Assembly (NCBI GenBank): GCA_025362015.1
Contig: JANYIO010000093.1
Span: 1-34,947, forward strand
Length of the DNA stretch: 34,947 nt
Direction of reading: 5' to 3'
Origin: Gammaproteobacteria bacterium
GTDB taxonomy: Bacteria; Pseudomonadota; Gammaproteobacteria; Pseudomonadales; Cellvibrionaceae
Positions 7,890 to 17,909 of the stretch are shown here, one piece after another; the stretch's first letter is position 1; each line of letters starts with the position of its first letter. The notes beneath the pieces are model-generated. The model was not told the DNA's origin, searched no databases, and worked only from the letters and a program-made list of their open reading frames with translations. The position numbers were made by a program, and so were the translations under genes.

Positions 7890-9410
7890 ATGCCTACCGT
7901 GATTCGCCAGCAAGACCTTATTGACAGCGTTGCTGATGCGCTGCAATTTATTTCCTACTATCACCCCGTAGATTTTATTCAAGCTGTCCATCAAGCCTAC
8001 GAGCGCGAAGAAAATAAAGCCGCTAAAGATGCTATGGCTCAAATCCTGATTAATTCGCGTATGTGTGCCATGGGGCATCGCCCGATTTGCCAGGATACGG
8101 GCATAGTCACCGTGTTTGCTAGCGTGGGTATGAATGTGCAATGGGATGCAGACTTAAGTCTTACTGATATGATTAACGAAGGCGTACGTCGTGCCTACAT
8201 GAACCCCGACAACGTATTGCGTGCATCGATTTTGGCTGACCCGGATGGTGCGCGTAAAAACACTGGTGATAATACCCCTGCGATCATTCATTACAACATT
8301 GTGCCCGGCAATACCGTAGACATTCACGTAGCAGCCAAAGGTGGAGGCTCGGAAGCAAAAAGTAAATTTGCCATGCTGAATCCATCCGATTCTGTGGTGG
8401 AATGGGTGCTGGATATGGTGCCCAAAATGGGTGCTGGCTGGTGTCCTCCGGGCATGTTGGGTATTGGCATTGGCGGTACCGCTGAAAAAGCCATGTTGCT
8501 CGCGAAAGAGTCGCTGTTAGAACCGGTAGATATTCAAGAATTACAAGCGCGCGGGGCGAGCAATCGCGCTGAAGAATTACGTATTGAGCTCTACGATAAA
8601 GTAAATCGCTTGGGCATTGGTGCGCAAGGCTTGGGCGGATTAACAACGGTACTGGACGTAAAGGTTAAAGATTTCCCTACCCACGCGGCTAACAAAGCCA
8701 TTGCCATAATCCCCAACTGTGCGGCAACACGTCATGCACATTTTGTGTTGGATGGTTCTGGCCCCGCACTCCAAACTCCACCCTCTCTGGATGATTGGCC
8801 AGAAATTAGCTGGGATATTGGCGAGAGCGTGCGTCGTGTAAACCTCGATACAATTACTCCTGCGGATGTGTTGGATTGGAAATCTGGCGAGACAATTTTG
8901 CTCAGCGGCAAAATGCTTACGGGCCGCGATGCCGCACACAAAAAAATGATCGACATGCTTGCTAAAGGTGAAAAATTGCCAGTGGATATGAAGGGCCGCT
9001 TTATTTATTACGTAGGCCCGGTAGATCCAGTACGCGACGAGGTGGTAGGTCCTGCTGGCCCGACGACGGCAACACGCATGGATAAATTTACCCGTACCAT
9101 GCTAGAGAAAACCGGTTTGCTCGGTATGATTGGTAAATCCGAGCGCGGTACTATTGCTATAGAGGCAATTCGCGATAATAAGTCTGTTTATTTAATGGCT
9201 GTTGGCGGTGCTGCTTATTTGGTTGCGCAAGCGATTAAATCATCCAAAGTGCTTGGTTTTCCTGAATTGGGAATGGAGGCGATTTACGAATTTGATGTAA
9301 AAGATATGCCGGTTACTGTAGCGGTGGACTCTCGCGGTGAATCCATCCACATTACTGGCCCAAAATTGTGGAAAGCTAAAATTGAAGAACATGCAATGAT
9401 CTTGAAATAA
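7890..9410 (+). CDS. fumA: Class I (iron-sulfur) fumarate hydratase
   Basis: 506 aa, the length of the single-chain class I fumarases of pseudomonads; E. coli FumA is 548. The three cluster cysteines appear to be Cys67 (RPICQDTG), Cys185 (GWCPPGMLGIGIGG) and Cys277 (IPNCAATRHAHF), with nearly the same spacing as in characterised class I enzymes. C-terminal GPVDPVRDEVVGPAGPTTATRMDKFT is the family's beta-domain signature. It interconverts fumarate and malate in the TCA cycle using a [4Fe-4S] cluster that superoxide damages, so having sodB nearby is sensible though not an operon. The ribosome site is weak (AAGAG, some way upstream). The paralogous tartrate dehydratases are two-subunit and shorter, so fumarase is the better call. 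Confidence 0.94.
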   Translation: MPTVIRQQDLIDSVADALQFISYYHPVDFIQAVHQAYEREENKAAKDAMAQILINSRMCAMGHRPICQDTGIVTVFASVGMNVQWDADLSLTDMINEGVRRAYMNPDNVLRASILADPDGARKNTGDNTPAIIHYNIVPGNTVDIHVAAKGGGSEAKSKFAMLNPSDSVVEWVLDMVPKMGAGWCPPGMLGIGIGGTAEKAMLLAKESLLEPVDIQELQARGASNRAEELRIELYDKVNRLGIGAQGLGGLTTVLDVKVKDFPTHAANKAIAIIPNCAATRHAHFVLDGSGPALQTPPSLDDWPEISWDIGESVRRVNLDTITPADVLDWKSGETILLSGKMLTGRDAAHKKMIDMLAKGEKLPVDMKGRFIYYVGPVDPVRDEVVGPAGPTTATRMDKFTRTMLEKTGLLGMIGKSERGTIAIEAIRDNKSVYLMAVGGAAYLVAQAIKSSKVLGFPELGMEAIYEFDVKDMPVTVAVDSRGESIHITGPKLWKAKIEEHAMILK

Positions 9411-9443
9411 GCGTCAGTATGTTATCGGATGTCGCGCCGCAGG

Positions 9444-9491
9444 CCGCACAATTACTGAGGTAGTGAGCAGTGTTGTGCGGGGCGAGTTTTT
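9444..9491 (+). terminator. Probable terminator between convergent fumarase and kinase genes
   Basis: CCGCACAA (9444-9451) pairs with TTGTGCGG (9473-9480). The 21-base loop can pair further (ACTG 9454-9457 with CAGT 9468-9471). A short T stretch, GAGTTTTTC, follows. It occupies most of the gap before the converging kinase gene. Confidence 0.55.
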
Positions 9492-9504
9492 CTTCGAGCT
9501 TTTA

Positions 9505-11763
9505 CTAGTGATCATTCACTTTGCTGGCTAAGGGTAACTCAAAAAAGAAGCTACAACCATTTTGTTGGTTGGGAGTAAAGCCGATGTTTCCATTCATTCG
9601 TTGAATTAATTCTTTACTGATCGCTAAGCCTAAACCGCTGCCTCCTTTTATGCGTGTGTCGGAGCCGTCTGCTTGAGAGAAGCGTTGGAAAATTTTTGTT
9701 CTGAATCCCTCTGGAATACCTTCACCTTGATCAGTGATGGTTACTCTTGCAAATCTTCCTTTAATATTAATGCCAATTTCTACGATGCCGGTAGCAGGTG
9801 AAAATTTTGCGGCATTCGATAATAAATTGGCACACACTTGTTGAATTCGATCAGCATCTCCGAAAACCTGGGTCGATTTTGGAGTACTCACTAGCTTCAG
9901 TTTTACATGATATTTGTCGGCATACATTTGATTGATTTCTATGGCTTTGGTTACCATCTCAAGAATGCAGAGAGGCACAATATTCAGATCCATCTTGTTG
10001 GCCAATAATTTTTCCATATCCAATAGATCATTAATTAATTTTTGTAAGCGAATGCTGTTGTTCAGCGCAATATCAATTAATTTTTGTTGTGGATCCGCAT
10101 GTTTGCCGAGTGACCCGCTATTCAGTATCCCGAGGGCACCCGCAATTGATGTTAATGGAGTACGTAATTCATGACTAACAGTGGAGATAAATTGATTTTT
10201 TAATTCTTCATTGTGCTTGCGATCACTGATGTCGCGTACTACACCAATATAAATGGGTTCGTTCTCAATTGATAATTTTGAAATGGCAAAATCAATGGGG
10301 AACTCTTTTCCGTTGCGCCGCAAGCCTGATAACTCTTGCCCGGCACCAATAGTGTAACTATGTGTTGTTTGGTAGATGTCTGGGTTAGAGTTGAGCAGCT
10401 CAGGAATAAGACGATCAATATTGGTATCAATGATTTCTTTTTCTTGATAGCCGAAAATGGTTTCTGCTGCGTGATTAAATGATTTTATTTTCCCATATTG
10501 ATTAATGGTAATAATTGCATCAAAAACATCATCCAAAATAGCTTTTGTATGTTTTGTATTGTTGTGTATTTTTTCTTCATACAGTTTTTGTTGGTGGGCG
10601 TGCCTTGTGGCTTCAATAAATTGCGCGATTGTGTTAGTGACTGGTTTTAATAATTCCACTACTTTTTCATCGTAGCCATCAATTTTGTTGGCAATACCTA
10701 ATAGCGCTACTTGAGTGGTGCCATTAAAAATGGGAATTCCTACAAAGGTAGAAAGGGCGGGGTAACCATCGGGCATGCCACCACCACGCATATCTTTACT
10801 CGTATTATTACTGATAATACTTTTGCCTTTTAATATAGCTGCACCTAACAGATTGTTCATGTCGGTTAATACAAGATTTTCTTGCGCAAGTTTTTGATAG
10901 AAAAGATTAAGTTGTGCATCCTGCGTAATACTATGTAGGGTGTGTATTTTCAGCTCAGGTTGGTTGTCTTTATTGAAAAATATTTCTCCTATAAAGCCAA
11001 AGGTGCTTTCTGTTAACGCTAATATGTTTGTTAATAATTGCGGGAAAGTGTTTTTTATATCTGAGTCTTTAATAAATTGAGCTTGCGCCTGACTAATTGA
11101 TTTGCTCAATTGTTGCAGTTTGATTCGCTCTTTGCCCCAGGCAATTAAACGAGCATTTTTATTGTATTGATCTTCCAGGTTGTGGCGTGCTCGCGTTGAT
11201 GCTGACAATACAAAAATTATGTAAAGTATAGACATTATCCCCATGGGTAAGGCGATGGGGCCGTGCTCCATAAACAAGCGTAAAGTTAATGGGCAAACGC
11301 TTAAAACAACAAATCCAAGTGCAGATTGTTTATCTATTGCCAGAGTCGTTAATGACCCGCTGGTAACTCCCGCTATAGTGAACGAGAGTAATGCTTGATA
11401 GGTTGGATTAAAGGTAGCAAGCATAAAAAATGCACTGCAGCCCCAGGCGGCACCTGCAAGCCAAACGCCACAACGAAAAATAGTTAACCAATGCGCTGTG
11501 TCGATACGTTGATTCTGATTGCGCCAAAAAAACCAGCATGTAATACGCAAACAAATGGCGAACAGCATGATGCTATTCCAAAGTATTAATTCGGCGTGCC
11601 CAATGACGCGCCATTGGGCAATACTGAGAATTAAATCGAGCGCAATCGTAGCCGAGAGCGAAACAGGAATGCTGCTAAAGAGCGAGTGTACTTGCTCTTC
11701 TTCCAGAGTAGTCTCGGGTATGTTGTGCTGTTCGAGTTCAATGGATTGCGTGGTCAACGGCAT
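9505..11763 (-). CDS. Membrane sensor histidine kinase (TM region - GAF - PAS - HisKA - HATPase)
   Basis: 752 aa. Residues about 30-190 contain some six hydrophobic segments, forming an integral-membrane sensor region. About 245-385 is a GAF-like domain. About 405-515 is a PAS domain ending in the PAC-type IYIGVVRDISDRK. The H-box is FISTVSHELRTPLTS with His531 as phosphoacceptor. The ATPase domain follows, with CANLLSNAAKF (N box), DQGEGIP (G1) and GGSGLGLAISKEL (G2), and the protein stops there. There is no receiver domain and no response regulator beside it, so its partner is elsewhere. The signal is unknown; GAF plus PAS suggests more than one input. The ATG has no good ribosome site. An inverted and tandem repeat cluster (11836-11894) lies in its leader. 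Confidence 0.93.
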   Translation of the reverse strand: MPLTTQSIELEQHNIPETTLEEEQVHSLFSSIPVSLSATIALDLILSIAQWRVIGHAELILWNSIMLFAICLRITCWFFWRNQNQRIDTAHWLTIFRCGVWLAGAAWGCSAFFMLATFNPTYQALLSFTIAGVTSGSLTTLAIDKQSALGFVVLSVCPLTLRLFMEHGPIALPMGIMSILYIIFVLSASTRARHNLEDQYNKNARLIAWGKERIKLQQLSKSISQAQAQFIKDSDIKNTFPQLLTNILALTESTFGFIGEIFFNKDNQPELKIHTLHSITQDAQLNLFYQKLAQENLVLTDMNNLLGAAILKGKSIISNNTSKDMRGGGMPDGYPALSTFVGIPIFNGTTQVALLGIANKIDGYDEKVVELLKPVTNTIAQFIEATRHAHQQKLYEEKIHNNTKHTKAILDDVFDAIITINQYGKIKSFNHAAETIFGYQEKEIIDTNIDRLIPELLNSNPDIYQTTHSYTIGAGQELSGLRRNGKEFPIDFAISKLSIENEPIYIGVVRDISDRKHNEELKNQFISTVSHELRTPLTSIAGALGILNSGSLGKHADPQQKLIDIALNNSIRLQKLINDLLDMEKLLANKMDLNIVPLCILEMVTKAIEINQMYADKYHVKLKLVSTPKSTQVFGDADRIQQVCANLLSNAAKFSPATGIVEIGINIKGRFARVTITDQGEGIPEGFRTKIFQRFSQADGSDTRIKGGSGLGLAISKELIQRMNGNIGFTPNQQNGCSFFFELPLASKVNDH

Positions 11764-11835
11764 GGAGTTATTAGTCTTGAGCTATGTATGGGCTGTCTTC
11801 GAAGTATAGACCAAGGTTTTGAGCGAGGGGTGTCG

Positions 11836-11894
11836 GTTGGGTTTTAGTCCTACATTTTGTAGTTTAAAACCCAACTTGTAGTTTAAAACTCAAC
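11836..11894. repeat. Hairpin with duplicated right arm, 5' of the kinase gene
   Basis: GTTGGGTTTTA (11836-11846) is the exact reverse complement of TAAAACCCAAC (11865-11875), with an inner pair CTACA/TGTAG (11850-11854 and 11858-11862). The right arm belongs to a 19-bp unit TTGTAGTTTAAAACCCAAC (11857-11875), repeated immediately as TTGTAGTTTAAAACTCAAC (11876-11894) with one change. The left arm could therefore pair with either copy. It lies between carbonic anhydrase (stop at 11954) and the kinase start (11763), and could be a terminator, an attenuator or an operator. Confidence 0.75.
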
Positions 11895-11953
11895 CGTCAT
11901 TACACTAACTGAAGGTTGGTGTTGCAGATGTTTATCCTGTAGCTAATCGTCTA

Positions 11954-12583
11954 CTAATACAGGCGGTACTGTTCAGGAATCTGTTCTGCGCTATCAATAG
12001 GTGATCGGAGTTTGTGCAGAATGCCATCGTGAATATCATAAATCCAACCGTGAACGCTCAGCTCTTGGCCGCGTGCCCAGGCATTTTGTACGATGTTGCT
12101 GTGAGCAATATTGTCGACCTGTTGCAACACGTTTAATTCACACAGACGATTAAGGCGTTCATCAGTATCAGTCAACTCGTCCATGATGGCTTTGTTGTTG
12201 AAATACACATCGCGAATATTGCGCAGCCAATAATCAATTAAGCCTAATTTGCGATTTTCCAGTGCTGCTTTTACACCGCCACAACCATAATGGCCGGTAA
12301 CCATTACATGCTTTACTTTTAAAATCTCTACTGCGTAATTGAGTACCGTCATGCAGTTAAGATCGGTGTGAATCACCATATTGGCTACGTTGCGGTGAAC
12401 GAAAAGTTCGCCTGGCGCTAAATCGACAATTTGATTGGCGGGTACGCGACTATCAGAGCAACCGATCCATAAATATTCTGGTGCTTGTTGTTTAGCTAGG
12501 TTAGAGAAATAATCCGGGTTTTGGGTTTTGATATTGTCTGCCCACTTAATATTGTTAGCAAACAGGCTTTCTAAATCGCTCAT
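11954..12583 (-). CDS. can: Beta-class carbonic anhydrase
   Basis: 209 aa, close to the 220 of E. coli Can. The zinc ligands fall at the E. coli positions: Cys42 and Asp44 in IGCSDSRVPANQI, His98 and Cys101 in VTGHYGCGGV. The Asp44-Arg46 pair needed for catalysis is present. The cytoplasmic enzyme interconverts CO2 and bicarbonate, supplying bicarbonate for carboxylations such as carbamoyl-phosphate synthesis. The ribosome site GGAGA lies upstream of the ATG. It is divergent from sbcB over about 115 bp and on the same strand as the kinase, 190 bp away; I see no functional link to that kinase. Confidence 0.96.
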   Translation of the reverse strand: MSDLESLFANNIKWADNIKTQNPDYFSNLAKQQAPEYLWIGCSDSRVPANQIVDLAPGELFVHRNVANMVIHTDLNCMTVLNYAVEILKVKHVMVTGHYGCGGVKAALENRKLGLIDYWLRNIRDVYFNNKAIMDELTDTDERLNRLCELNVLQQVDNIAHSNIVQNAWARGQELSVHGWIYDIHDGILHKLRSPIDSAEQIPEQYRLY

Positions 12584-12698
12584 ACAGGTCTCCAGAGTAT
12601 TGAATTTACATCTTTTAATCTGGCCGCATTATAGGGGAAACGGGTTTATAGGTGTTAGATTGCTCGGATTATCTTGAAAAACTAAACGGGATGCCATC

Positions 12699-14165
12699 AT
12701 GAAAACCGAGCCACAAAATACGCTCTATTGGCACGATTATGAAACCTGGGGCGAGGTGCCAGCGCAGGATCGCCCCTCGCAATTTGCGGGTGTGCGTACG
12801 GATGAAGATCTTAATATCATCGGTGAACCCTTAATGATCTATTGCCGGCCTGCACCGGATTTGTTGCCTAAACCCGAGGCCTGTTTGGTGACGGGTTTGT
12901 CGCCGCAGTTGGTGTTGGCTGAGGGGCCTCCCGAGGTTGAATTTGTCGCTAAAATTATTGCTGAACTCGGTGCGCCAGGCACTTGTGGGGTGGGTTACAA
13001 CTCCATTCGTTTTGATGATGAAGTCACGCGCTATGCGCTTTACCGAAATTTTTATGACCCCTATGAACGCGAGTGGCGCAATGGTAATTCACGCTGGGAC
13101 ATTATCGACGTGGTACGGATGACTCGTGCATTGCGTCCCGAAGGTATTGTATGGCCAAACTATGAAGATGGTCGCCCTAGCTTCAAGTTGGAAATGCTTA
13201 CCATCGCCAACAATATCAAACATGAAGCTGCGCACGATGCGCTATCGGATGTGTATGCCACTATTGCCTTGGCCAAACTCATCAAAACTAAACAACCCAA
13301 GCTTTATGATTATGCCTATCGCCTGCGCGACAAACGTTTCGCGGGGAGCTTGATTGATATCGCTCATCATAAACCGTTACTGCATATTTCCTCGCGATTC
13401 CCTGCAGAGCATGGTAATGCTGCATTGATGTTGCCCTTAGCAATTCACCCGAATAACAAAAATTCGGTGATCGCTTATAACTTGAGCGCCAACCCGCAGG
13501 ATTTACTCCATTTGTCGGTAGAGGAATTGCGTTTGCGTTTGTTTACGCGAACTGAGGATTTGCCAAGTGGTGTGGAGCGCTTGGCGCTCAAAGAAATTCA
13601 TCTCAACAAAACTCCCATGTTGCTGCCGCCTAATATGCTTGATGACACAACTGCTGCGCGCTTGCAGATTGATAAAGCTGTGTGCGAACAGCATTGGCAA
13701 CTGCTTGCTAATTTGACGGTGCAGCAACAGGAGCATCTGCAGCAGACGCTATACAAACTCTACAATGAGCAAAGTTTTGCTGAAAAAACAGATCCAGAAC
13801 AAATGCTTTACAGTGGATTTTTTGATGAATCAGATAAGAAATTAATGATACAAGTACGGCGCTCTTCGTCTGAGGATTTGGCGCAAAAAATATTTCATTT
13901 TAAAGATAAACGGCTGACAGAATTATTGTTTCGCTATCGTGCGCGTAACTTTCCACATTCTTTAACTGAGGCTGAAAACCAGCGTTGGCGTGCCTTCTGC
14001 TATTTGCGATTAACTGATTCTGCCGCAGGTGCAAGCCTGGTTTTTGATGAGCTGAGTGCCCGTGTGGCTGCACTACTGGACGCGGGGGCGATCACCGAGC
14101 ACCAAAAAGAAGTCTTAAAAGATTTGCGAGGTTATGCCGATAGATTAGTGGCAGCGTGTCGATAA
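12699..14165 (+). CDS. sbcB: Exodeoxyribonuclease I
   Basis: 488 aa against 475 in E. coli. The DnaQ-like exonuclease fold begins LYWHDYETWG with Asp13 and Glu15 of the DEDDh set. NSRWDIIDVVRM supplies the middle Asp, and HEAAHDALSDVYATI the final His and Asp. The rest matches the SH3-like and helical C-terminal extension typical of ExoI. It degrades single-stranded DNA 3' to 5' and works with SSB in recombination and mismatch repair. The ribosome site is weak (CGGGATG region). It has no operon partner: carbonic anhydrase is divergent and the next gene has its own leader. Confidence 0.96.
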   Translation: MKTEPQNTLYWHDYETWGEVPAQDRPSQFAGVRTDEDLNIIGEPLMIYCRPAPDLLPKPEACLVTGLSPQLVLAEGPPEVEFVAKIIAELGAPGTCGVGYNSIRFDDEVTRYALYRNFYDPYEREWRNGNSRWDIIDVVRMTRALRPEGIVWPNYEDGRPSFKLEMLTIANNIKHEAAHDALSDVYATIALAKLIKTKQPKLYDYAYRLRDKRFAGSLIDIAHHKPLLHISSRFPAEHGNAALMLPLAIHPNNKNSVIAYNLSANPQDLLHLSVEELRLRLFTRTEDLPSGVERLALKEIHLNKTPMLLPPNMLDDTTAARLQIDKAVCEQHWQLLANLTVQQQEHLQQTLYKLYNEQSFAEKTDPEQMLYSGFFDESDKKLMIQVRRSSSEDLAQKIFHFKDKRLTELLFRYRARNFPHSLTEAENQRWRAFCYLRLTDSAAGASLVFDELSARVAALLDAGAITEHQKEVLKDLRGYADRLVAACR

Positions 14166-14186
14166 GTTAATCTGCGAACTTTTTTG

Positions 14187-14229
14187 ACGCACATTTCATT
14201 ATCCGTGGCTTTATCCGTGCGTTTTTTTG
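14187..14229 (+). terminator. Possible terminator after sbcB
   Basis: ACGCAC (14187-14192) can pair with GTGCGT (14217-14222), followed at once by seven T. The 24-base loop is large and contains a direct repeat TTATCCGTG, so this is weaker than the other terminators here. Confidence 0.4.
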
Positions 14230-14298
14230 TGGTTGAGCTATAAATAAGTATCAATAAACAATAAATAATTTCTAATAGAGTTTTTGTCCGGGGGCACA

Positions 14299-16197
14299 AT
14301 GTTTGCACAATGGTCATTAAGAAGAAAAATCAGTGCCTCTGTAGGTATTTCTCTATTACTGGTTGGTTGTGCAGTAGCCTACCTCTCCTACACCTCAGCA
14401 ATGAAAGCGATGGAAATCAGCATAGCGCGACAAGTTGTAGGTATATCCTCCACCTTTAGCAAGTATGTTAGCGATTGGTTTACGCTGAAAGGAAAATCAT
14501 TACAGAGTTTCCCCGCTAATTCCGATGATGCAACTTACAACGCACATCTGGTTCAGTTGAGAGTTGCTGCCGATGTCGACAATGTTTTTCTAGCCTTTGC
14601 CGACGGCAAGCTAGTGAATGCTAACAAACTAGTCATGGCGCCTGGCAATGATGACCCGCGTAAATGGGGTTGGTATATTCATGCCATGCAAGACCAGAAT
14701 AAAACGTTTATCGATAACCCTACCGTTGCTTCTGCAACCGGTAAGTTTGTTGTGTCGCTCGGGCGCGCGGTACTTAATAATGATGGTTCAGTTAAAGGCG
14801 TATTAGGTATAGATGTAGGCCTCGACAATATTGTGCAGCAGTTGCGTGATATTGAGTTGCCAGGTGACGGATATATGTTTATTGCTACTCGCAAAGGCAG
14901 TGTCTTTGCTCATGCTGATGAAAGATTACTTAATAAGCCACTGACGGATGTTGCTACAGAATTCACTACTGCTTATGTCGACAAACTGATAGCCACCACT
15001 GAAGATCTGCACTTGGTGCAAGTGAATGGCAGGACTAAGCAAGTATTTGCTTCGGCAATTCCCAATTCAGAAATGATTTTAATCATGGTTCTTGACCGGG
15101 AATTGTTGGTCGGCCCTGTGCAAACGACACTCATGTATCAAATGGTGGCCACATTACTGCTGTTATTTGCCACCATCATCAGTATCAATTGGTTTAACGG
15201 CCGCCTGTTACTGCCGTTGCATAATGTATCGCAATCGCTTTCGGATATAGCGTCGGGTGGTGGTGATTTATCGCGTCGCCTGCCAGTTTCTTCGAATGAT
15301 GAAGTGGGCCAGTTGGCCGCCAATTTCAATTTATTTGTCGATCACATGCATAGTTTGGTGGAAAATATTCGTCATCAGGCTGAAGAGTTGCAAGATAACG
15401 CTCGCTCTATGGCCGATCGTGCCAGCAGCTCAGTGAAAGAGCTTGGTGTGCAACAAGATCAAATCGGCATGGTGGCGCAGGCGATGGGGGAAATGGATAG
15501 TGCAACGCAAGAAATTGCCCATCATGCTGAACGCACTGCATCATCGGTAGATGAGTCTGTGAGTAGTGCGGAAGAAGGCAAATTGCAAGTGGATAAAACC
15601 CGCGATTCGATTGTTGTGCTGGCGGATAAAGTAGAGCAAGCCGGAAATGTTATTTCTACACTCAATAAGCATGCGCAGGAAATTAACGGGATTCTCTCGA
15701 CCATTCAGGGGATTGCTGAGCAAACTAACTTATTGGCGCTTAACGCTGCTATTGAGGCGGCACGTGCAGGCGAGCAAGGCAGGGGGTTCGCCGTAGTGGC
15801 TGATGAAGTGCGTGTGCTGTCGCAACGTACTCATGCTAGTACGGGAGAGATTCAAGCCATGATTAGCTCGTTGCAAAGCACGGCAAAAAATGCAGTGTCC
15901 ATTATGAGTGACAGTCGTATTTTGGCTACAGGTAGCGTTCAAAATGCCGACAATGCTTCACGCTCGCTCAACAGCATCAACTCGGCAGTTGGAGAAATTA
16001 GCAGTATGGCGGCTCAAATTGCTACGGCGGCAGAACAACAAAGCCAAGTGGTTAAAGAGGTGCTGCAAAATGTGACCTCTATTCGCCGTGTTGCGGATAG
16101 CTCATTTGAAGAAGCTCATGCTAGCGAGGCGCGTGCCAAAGTATTGAAAGATCATGCCCGCACACTTAACGATCAGGTGTCTACTTTTAAACTCTAA
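14299..16197 (+). CDS. Methyl-accepting chemotaxis protein with dCache-type sensor
   Basis: 632 aa from the ATG at 14299, which has GGGGG five bases upstream; an in-frame TTG at 14284 has no such site. Residues 11-31 are TM1. About 35-270 are a periplasmic dCache-like sensor ([30 protein letters not shown]). About 277-300 are TM2, then HAMP to about 355. The signalling domain carries the conserved hairpin tip at about 471-505 ([20 protein letters not shown]). It relays ligand binding to CheA and CheW. The C-terminus ends STFKL without a CheR/CheB tethering pentapeptide. dCache receptors often bind amino acids or organic acids; the ligand cannot be read here. It is a single gene with its own terminator. 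Confidence 0.95.
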   Translation: MFAQWSLRRKISASVGISLLLVGCAVAYLSYTSAMKAMEISIARQVVGISSTFSKYVSDWFTLKGKSLQSFPANSDDATYNAHLVQLRVAADVDNVFLAFADGKLVNANKLVMAPGNDDPRKWGWYIHAMQDQNKTFIDNPTVASATGKFVVSLGRAVLNNDGSVKGVLGIDVGLDNIVQQLRDIELPGDGYMFIATRKGSVFAHADERLLNKPLTDVATEFTTAYVDKLIATTEDLHLVQVNGRTKQVFASAIPNSEMILIMVLDRELLVGPVQTTLMYQMVATLLLLFATIISINWFNGRLLLPLHNVSQSLSDIASGGGDLSRRLPVSSNDEVGQLAANFNLFVDHMHSLVENIRHQAEELQDNARSMADRASSSVKELGVQQDQIGMVAQAMGEMDSATQEIAHHAERTASSVDESVSSAEEGKLQVDKTRDSIVVLADKVEQAGNVISTLNKHAQEINGILSTIQGIAEQTNLLALNAAIEAARAGEQGRGFAVVADEVRVLSQRTHASTGEIQAMISSLQSTAKNAVSIMSDSRILATGSVQNADNASRSLNSINSAVGEISSMAAQIATAAEQQSQVVKEVLQNVTSIRRVADSSFEEAHASEARAKVLKDHARTLNDQVSTFKL

Positions 16198-16244
16198 CAT
16201 GTGCTAGCTTCAAACCGCGCTCGTCTTCCGATGATTTAACTGCC

Positions 16245-16274
16245 AAAAAAAGCAACTCTCGGGTTGCTTTTTTT
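16245..16274 (+). terminator. Intrinsic terminator of the chemoreceptor gene
   Basis: AAAAAAAGCAAC (16245-16256) pairs with GTTGCTTTTTTT (16263-16274) around TCTCGG. The A-run and T-run symmetry makes it usable on both strands. It lies 48 bases past the stop. Confidence 0.92.
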
Positions 16275-16373
16275 ATGGGAATTTTACTGGCTTGAGGGTA
16301 CAATTCCGCGCCCAACTAGCGTCCAGCCTTAAGCTGTACGCGGGTTCACAGAATTTTCCAGCGGGAGTGTCCT

Positions 16374-17627
16374 ATGTCATCTAGCAACAATTCATCATCC
16401 ACCAAGCCTTCATCATCAATTAAAAAAGTCGTGCTCGCATATTCAGGTGGCTTGGATACCTCAGTTATCGTTAAGTGGCTGCAAGAAAATTATCATTGTG
16501 AAGTGATTACTTTCACCGCTGATATCGGCCAAGGTGAAGAAGTAGAGCCGGCACGTGCCAAAGCTAAAGCTCTCGGCGTACAACAAATTTATATCGATGA
16601 TTTGCGCGAGGAATTCGTGCGTGATTTCGTTTTCCCTATGTTCCGTGCGAATACGGTTTACGAAGGTGAATACTTGCTTGGCACTTCGATTGCCCGCCCG
16701 TTAATAGCCAAGCGTTTAATTGAAATTGCTAATGAAGTGGGTGCGGATGCTATTTCTCATGGCGCAACTGGCAAAGGTAACGATCAAGTGCGTTTTGAGT
16801 TGGGTGCCTATGCACTTAAGCCCGGTATTAAAGTTATTGCACCATGGCGCGAGTGGGATTTGACTTCACGCGAAACCTTAATGGCCTATTGTGAAAAGAA
16901 CAATATCCCTGTCGATTACGCTAAAAATAAGAAAAAATCTCCTTACTCCATGGACGCCAATTTATTGCATATCTCCTATGAAGGTGGTGTGTTAGAAAAT
17001 ACCTGGACTGAAGCTGAAGATGATATGTGGCGTTGGAGCGTGGCTCCAGAAGCTGCGCCTGATGCGCCCACTTACTTGAATTTAACTTATGCCAAAGGTG
17101 ATGTGATTGCTATTGATGGCAAGCCCATGTCGCCCGCAACCGTGCTTGCTTATCTTAATAAGGTCGGCGGTGAAAATGGCGTAGGTCGTTTGGATATAGT
17201 GGAAAACCGTTACGTAGGCATGAAATCGCGTGGCTGTTATGAAACTCCTGGTGGCACCATCATGTTGCGTGCGCACCGCGCGATAGAATCGATTACGCTT
17301 GATCGCGAAGTTGCGCATTTGAAAGATAGTTTAATGCCGAAGTATGCCGAGATGATTTACAACGGTTACTGGTGGAGCCCTGAACGTAAAATGATGCAGG
17401 TAATGATCGATGAGTCGCAACATTACGTAAATGGTGAAGTGCGTGTGAAACTCTACAAAGGTACAGTTTCTGTTGTGGGCCGCCGCTCTGTGGACAGTTT
17501 GTTTGATGAAAAAGTGGCGACCTTTGAAGATGATGCAGGCGCTTACAATCAAAAAGATGCAGAGGGCTTTATAAAACTCAATGCGTTGCGCATGCGCATT
17601 GCGGCCAATAAAGGGCGCACCTTTTAA
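16374..17627 (+). CDS. argG: Argininosuccinate synthase
   Basis: 417 aa. The PP-loop ATP site AYSGGLDTS is at residues 23-31. Other family blocks are [43 protein letters not shown] and [14 protein letters not shown]. It joins citrulline and aspartate using ATP, the penultimate step of arginine synthesis. It is of the roughly 400-residue type, not the longer E. coli type. The first 16 residues form an extra Ser/Asn-rich tail ([15 protein letters not shown]) before the usual [11 protein letters not shown]. There is no later start codon before the PP-loop, and GGGAG lies upstream of the ATG, so the tail looks real. It is monocistronic. Confidence 0.96.
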   Translation: MSSSNNSSSTKPSSSIKKVVLAYSGGLDTSVIVKWLQENYHCEVITFTADIGQGEEVEPARAKAKALGVQQIYIDDLREEFVRDFVFPMFRANTVYEGEYLLGTSIARPLIAKRLIEIANEVGADAISHGATGKGNDQVRFELGAYALKPGIKVIAPWREWDLTSRETLMAYCEKNNIPVDYAKNKKKSPYSMDANLLHISYEGGVLENTWTEAEDDMWRWSVAPEAAPDAPTYLNLTYAKGDVIAIDGKPMSPATVLAYLNKVGGENGVGRLDIVENRYVGMKSRGCYETPGGTIMLRAHRAIESITLDREVAHLKDSLMPKYAEMIYNGYWWSPERKMMQVMIDESQHYVNGEVRVKLYKGTVSVVGRRSVDSLFDEKVATFEDDAGAYNQKDAEGFIKLNALRMRIAANKGRTF

Positions 17628-17784
17628 ATAAATAGTTAAATAGTTAAATAAATCGCTTAATAAAAAATTAAACAACCGCTTTAGGCAAAAACCCAAAGCC
17701 TGCCCTGCACAGCTTATTCCTAGTGTGTCAGGGCATGTTGTGTAGGGTTATTTTGTAGCTTGATTTGCTAAGTATTCGTTGCTC

Positions 17785-17798
17785 TTGATCAATATCAA
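17785..17798. promoter_or_regulatory. FNR/ANR box of the cco operon
   Basis: TTGATCAATATCAA is a perfect match to the TTGAT-N4-ATCAA consensus of FNR/ANR-type oxygen regulators, 150 bp upstream of ccoN. Oxygen-limited activation of cbb3 oxidase by this family is well established, so an Fnr/Anr homologue should activate the operon here. The regulator gene itself is not in the window. Confidence 0.85.
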
Positions 17799-17909
17799 CG
17801 AAAACCTGGCAACCGTAAGGCAGAATGCAGAGTCACTTAGCCTGCTGGCCATTCGTTTCAATATGATGTTCGGATTAATTGCCGTAAAAACTCAAAACAA
17901 TTTATTTTC

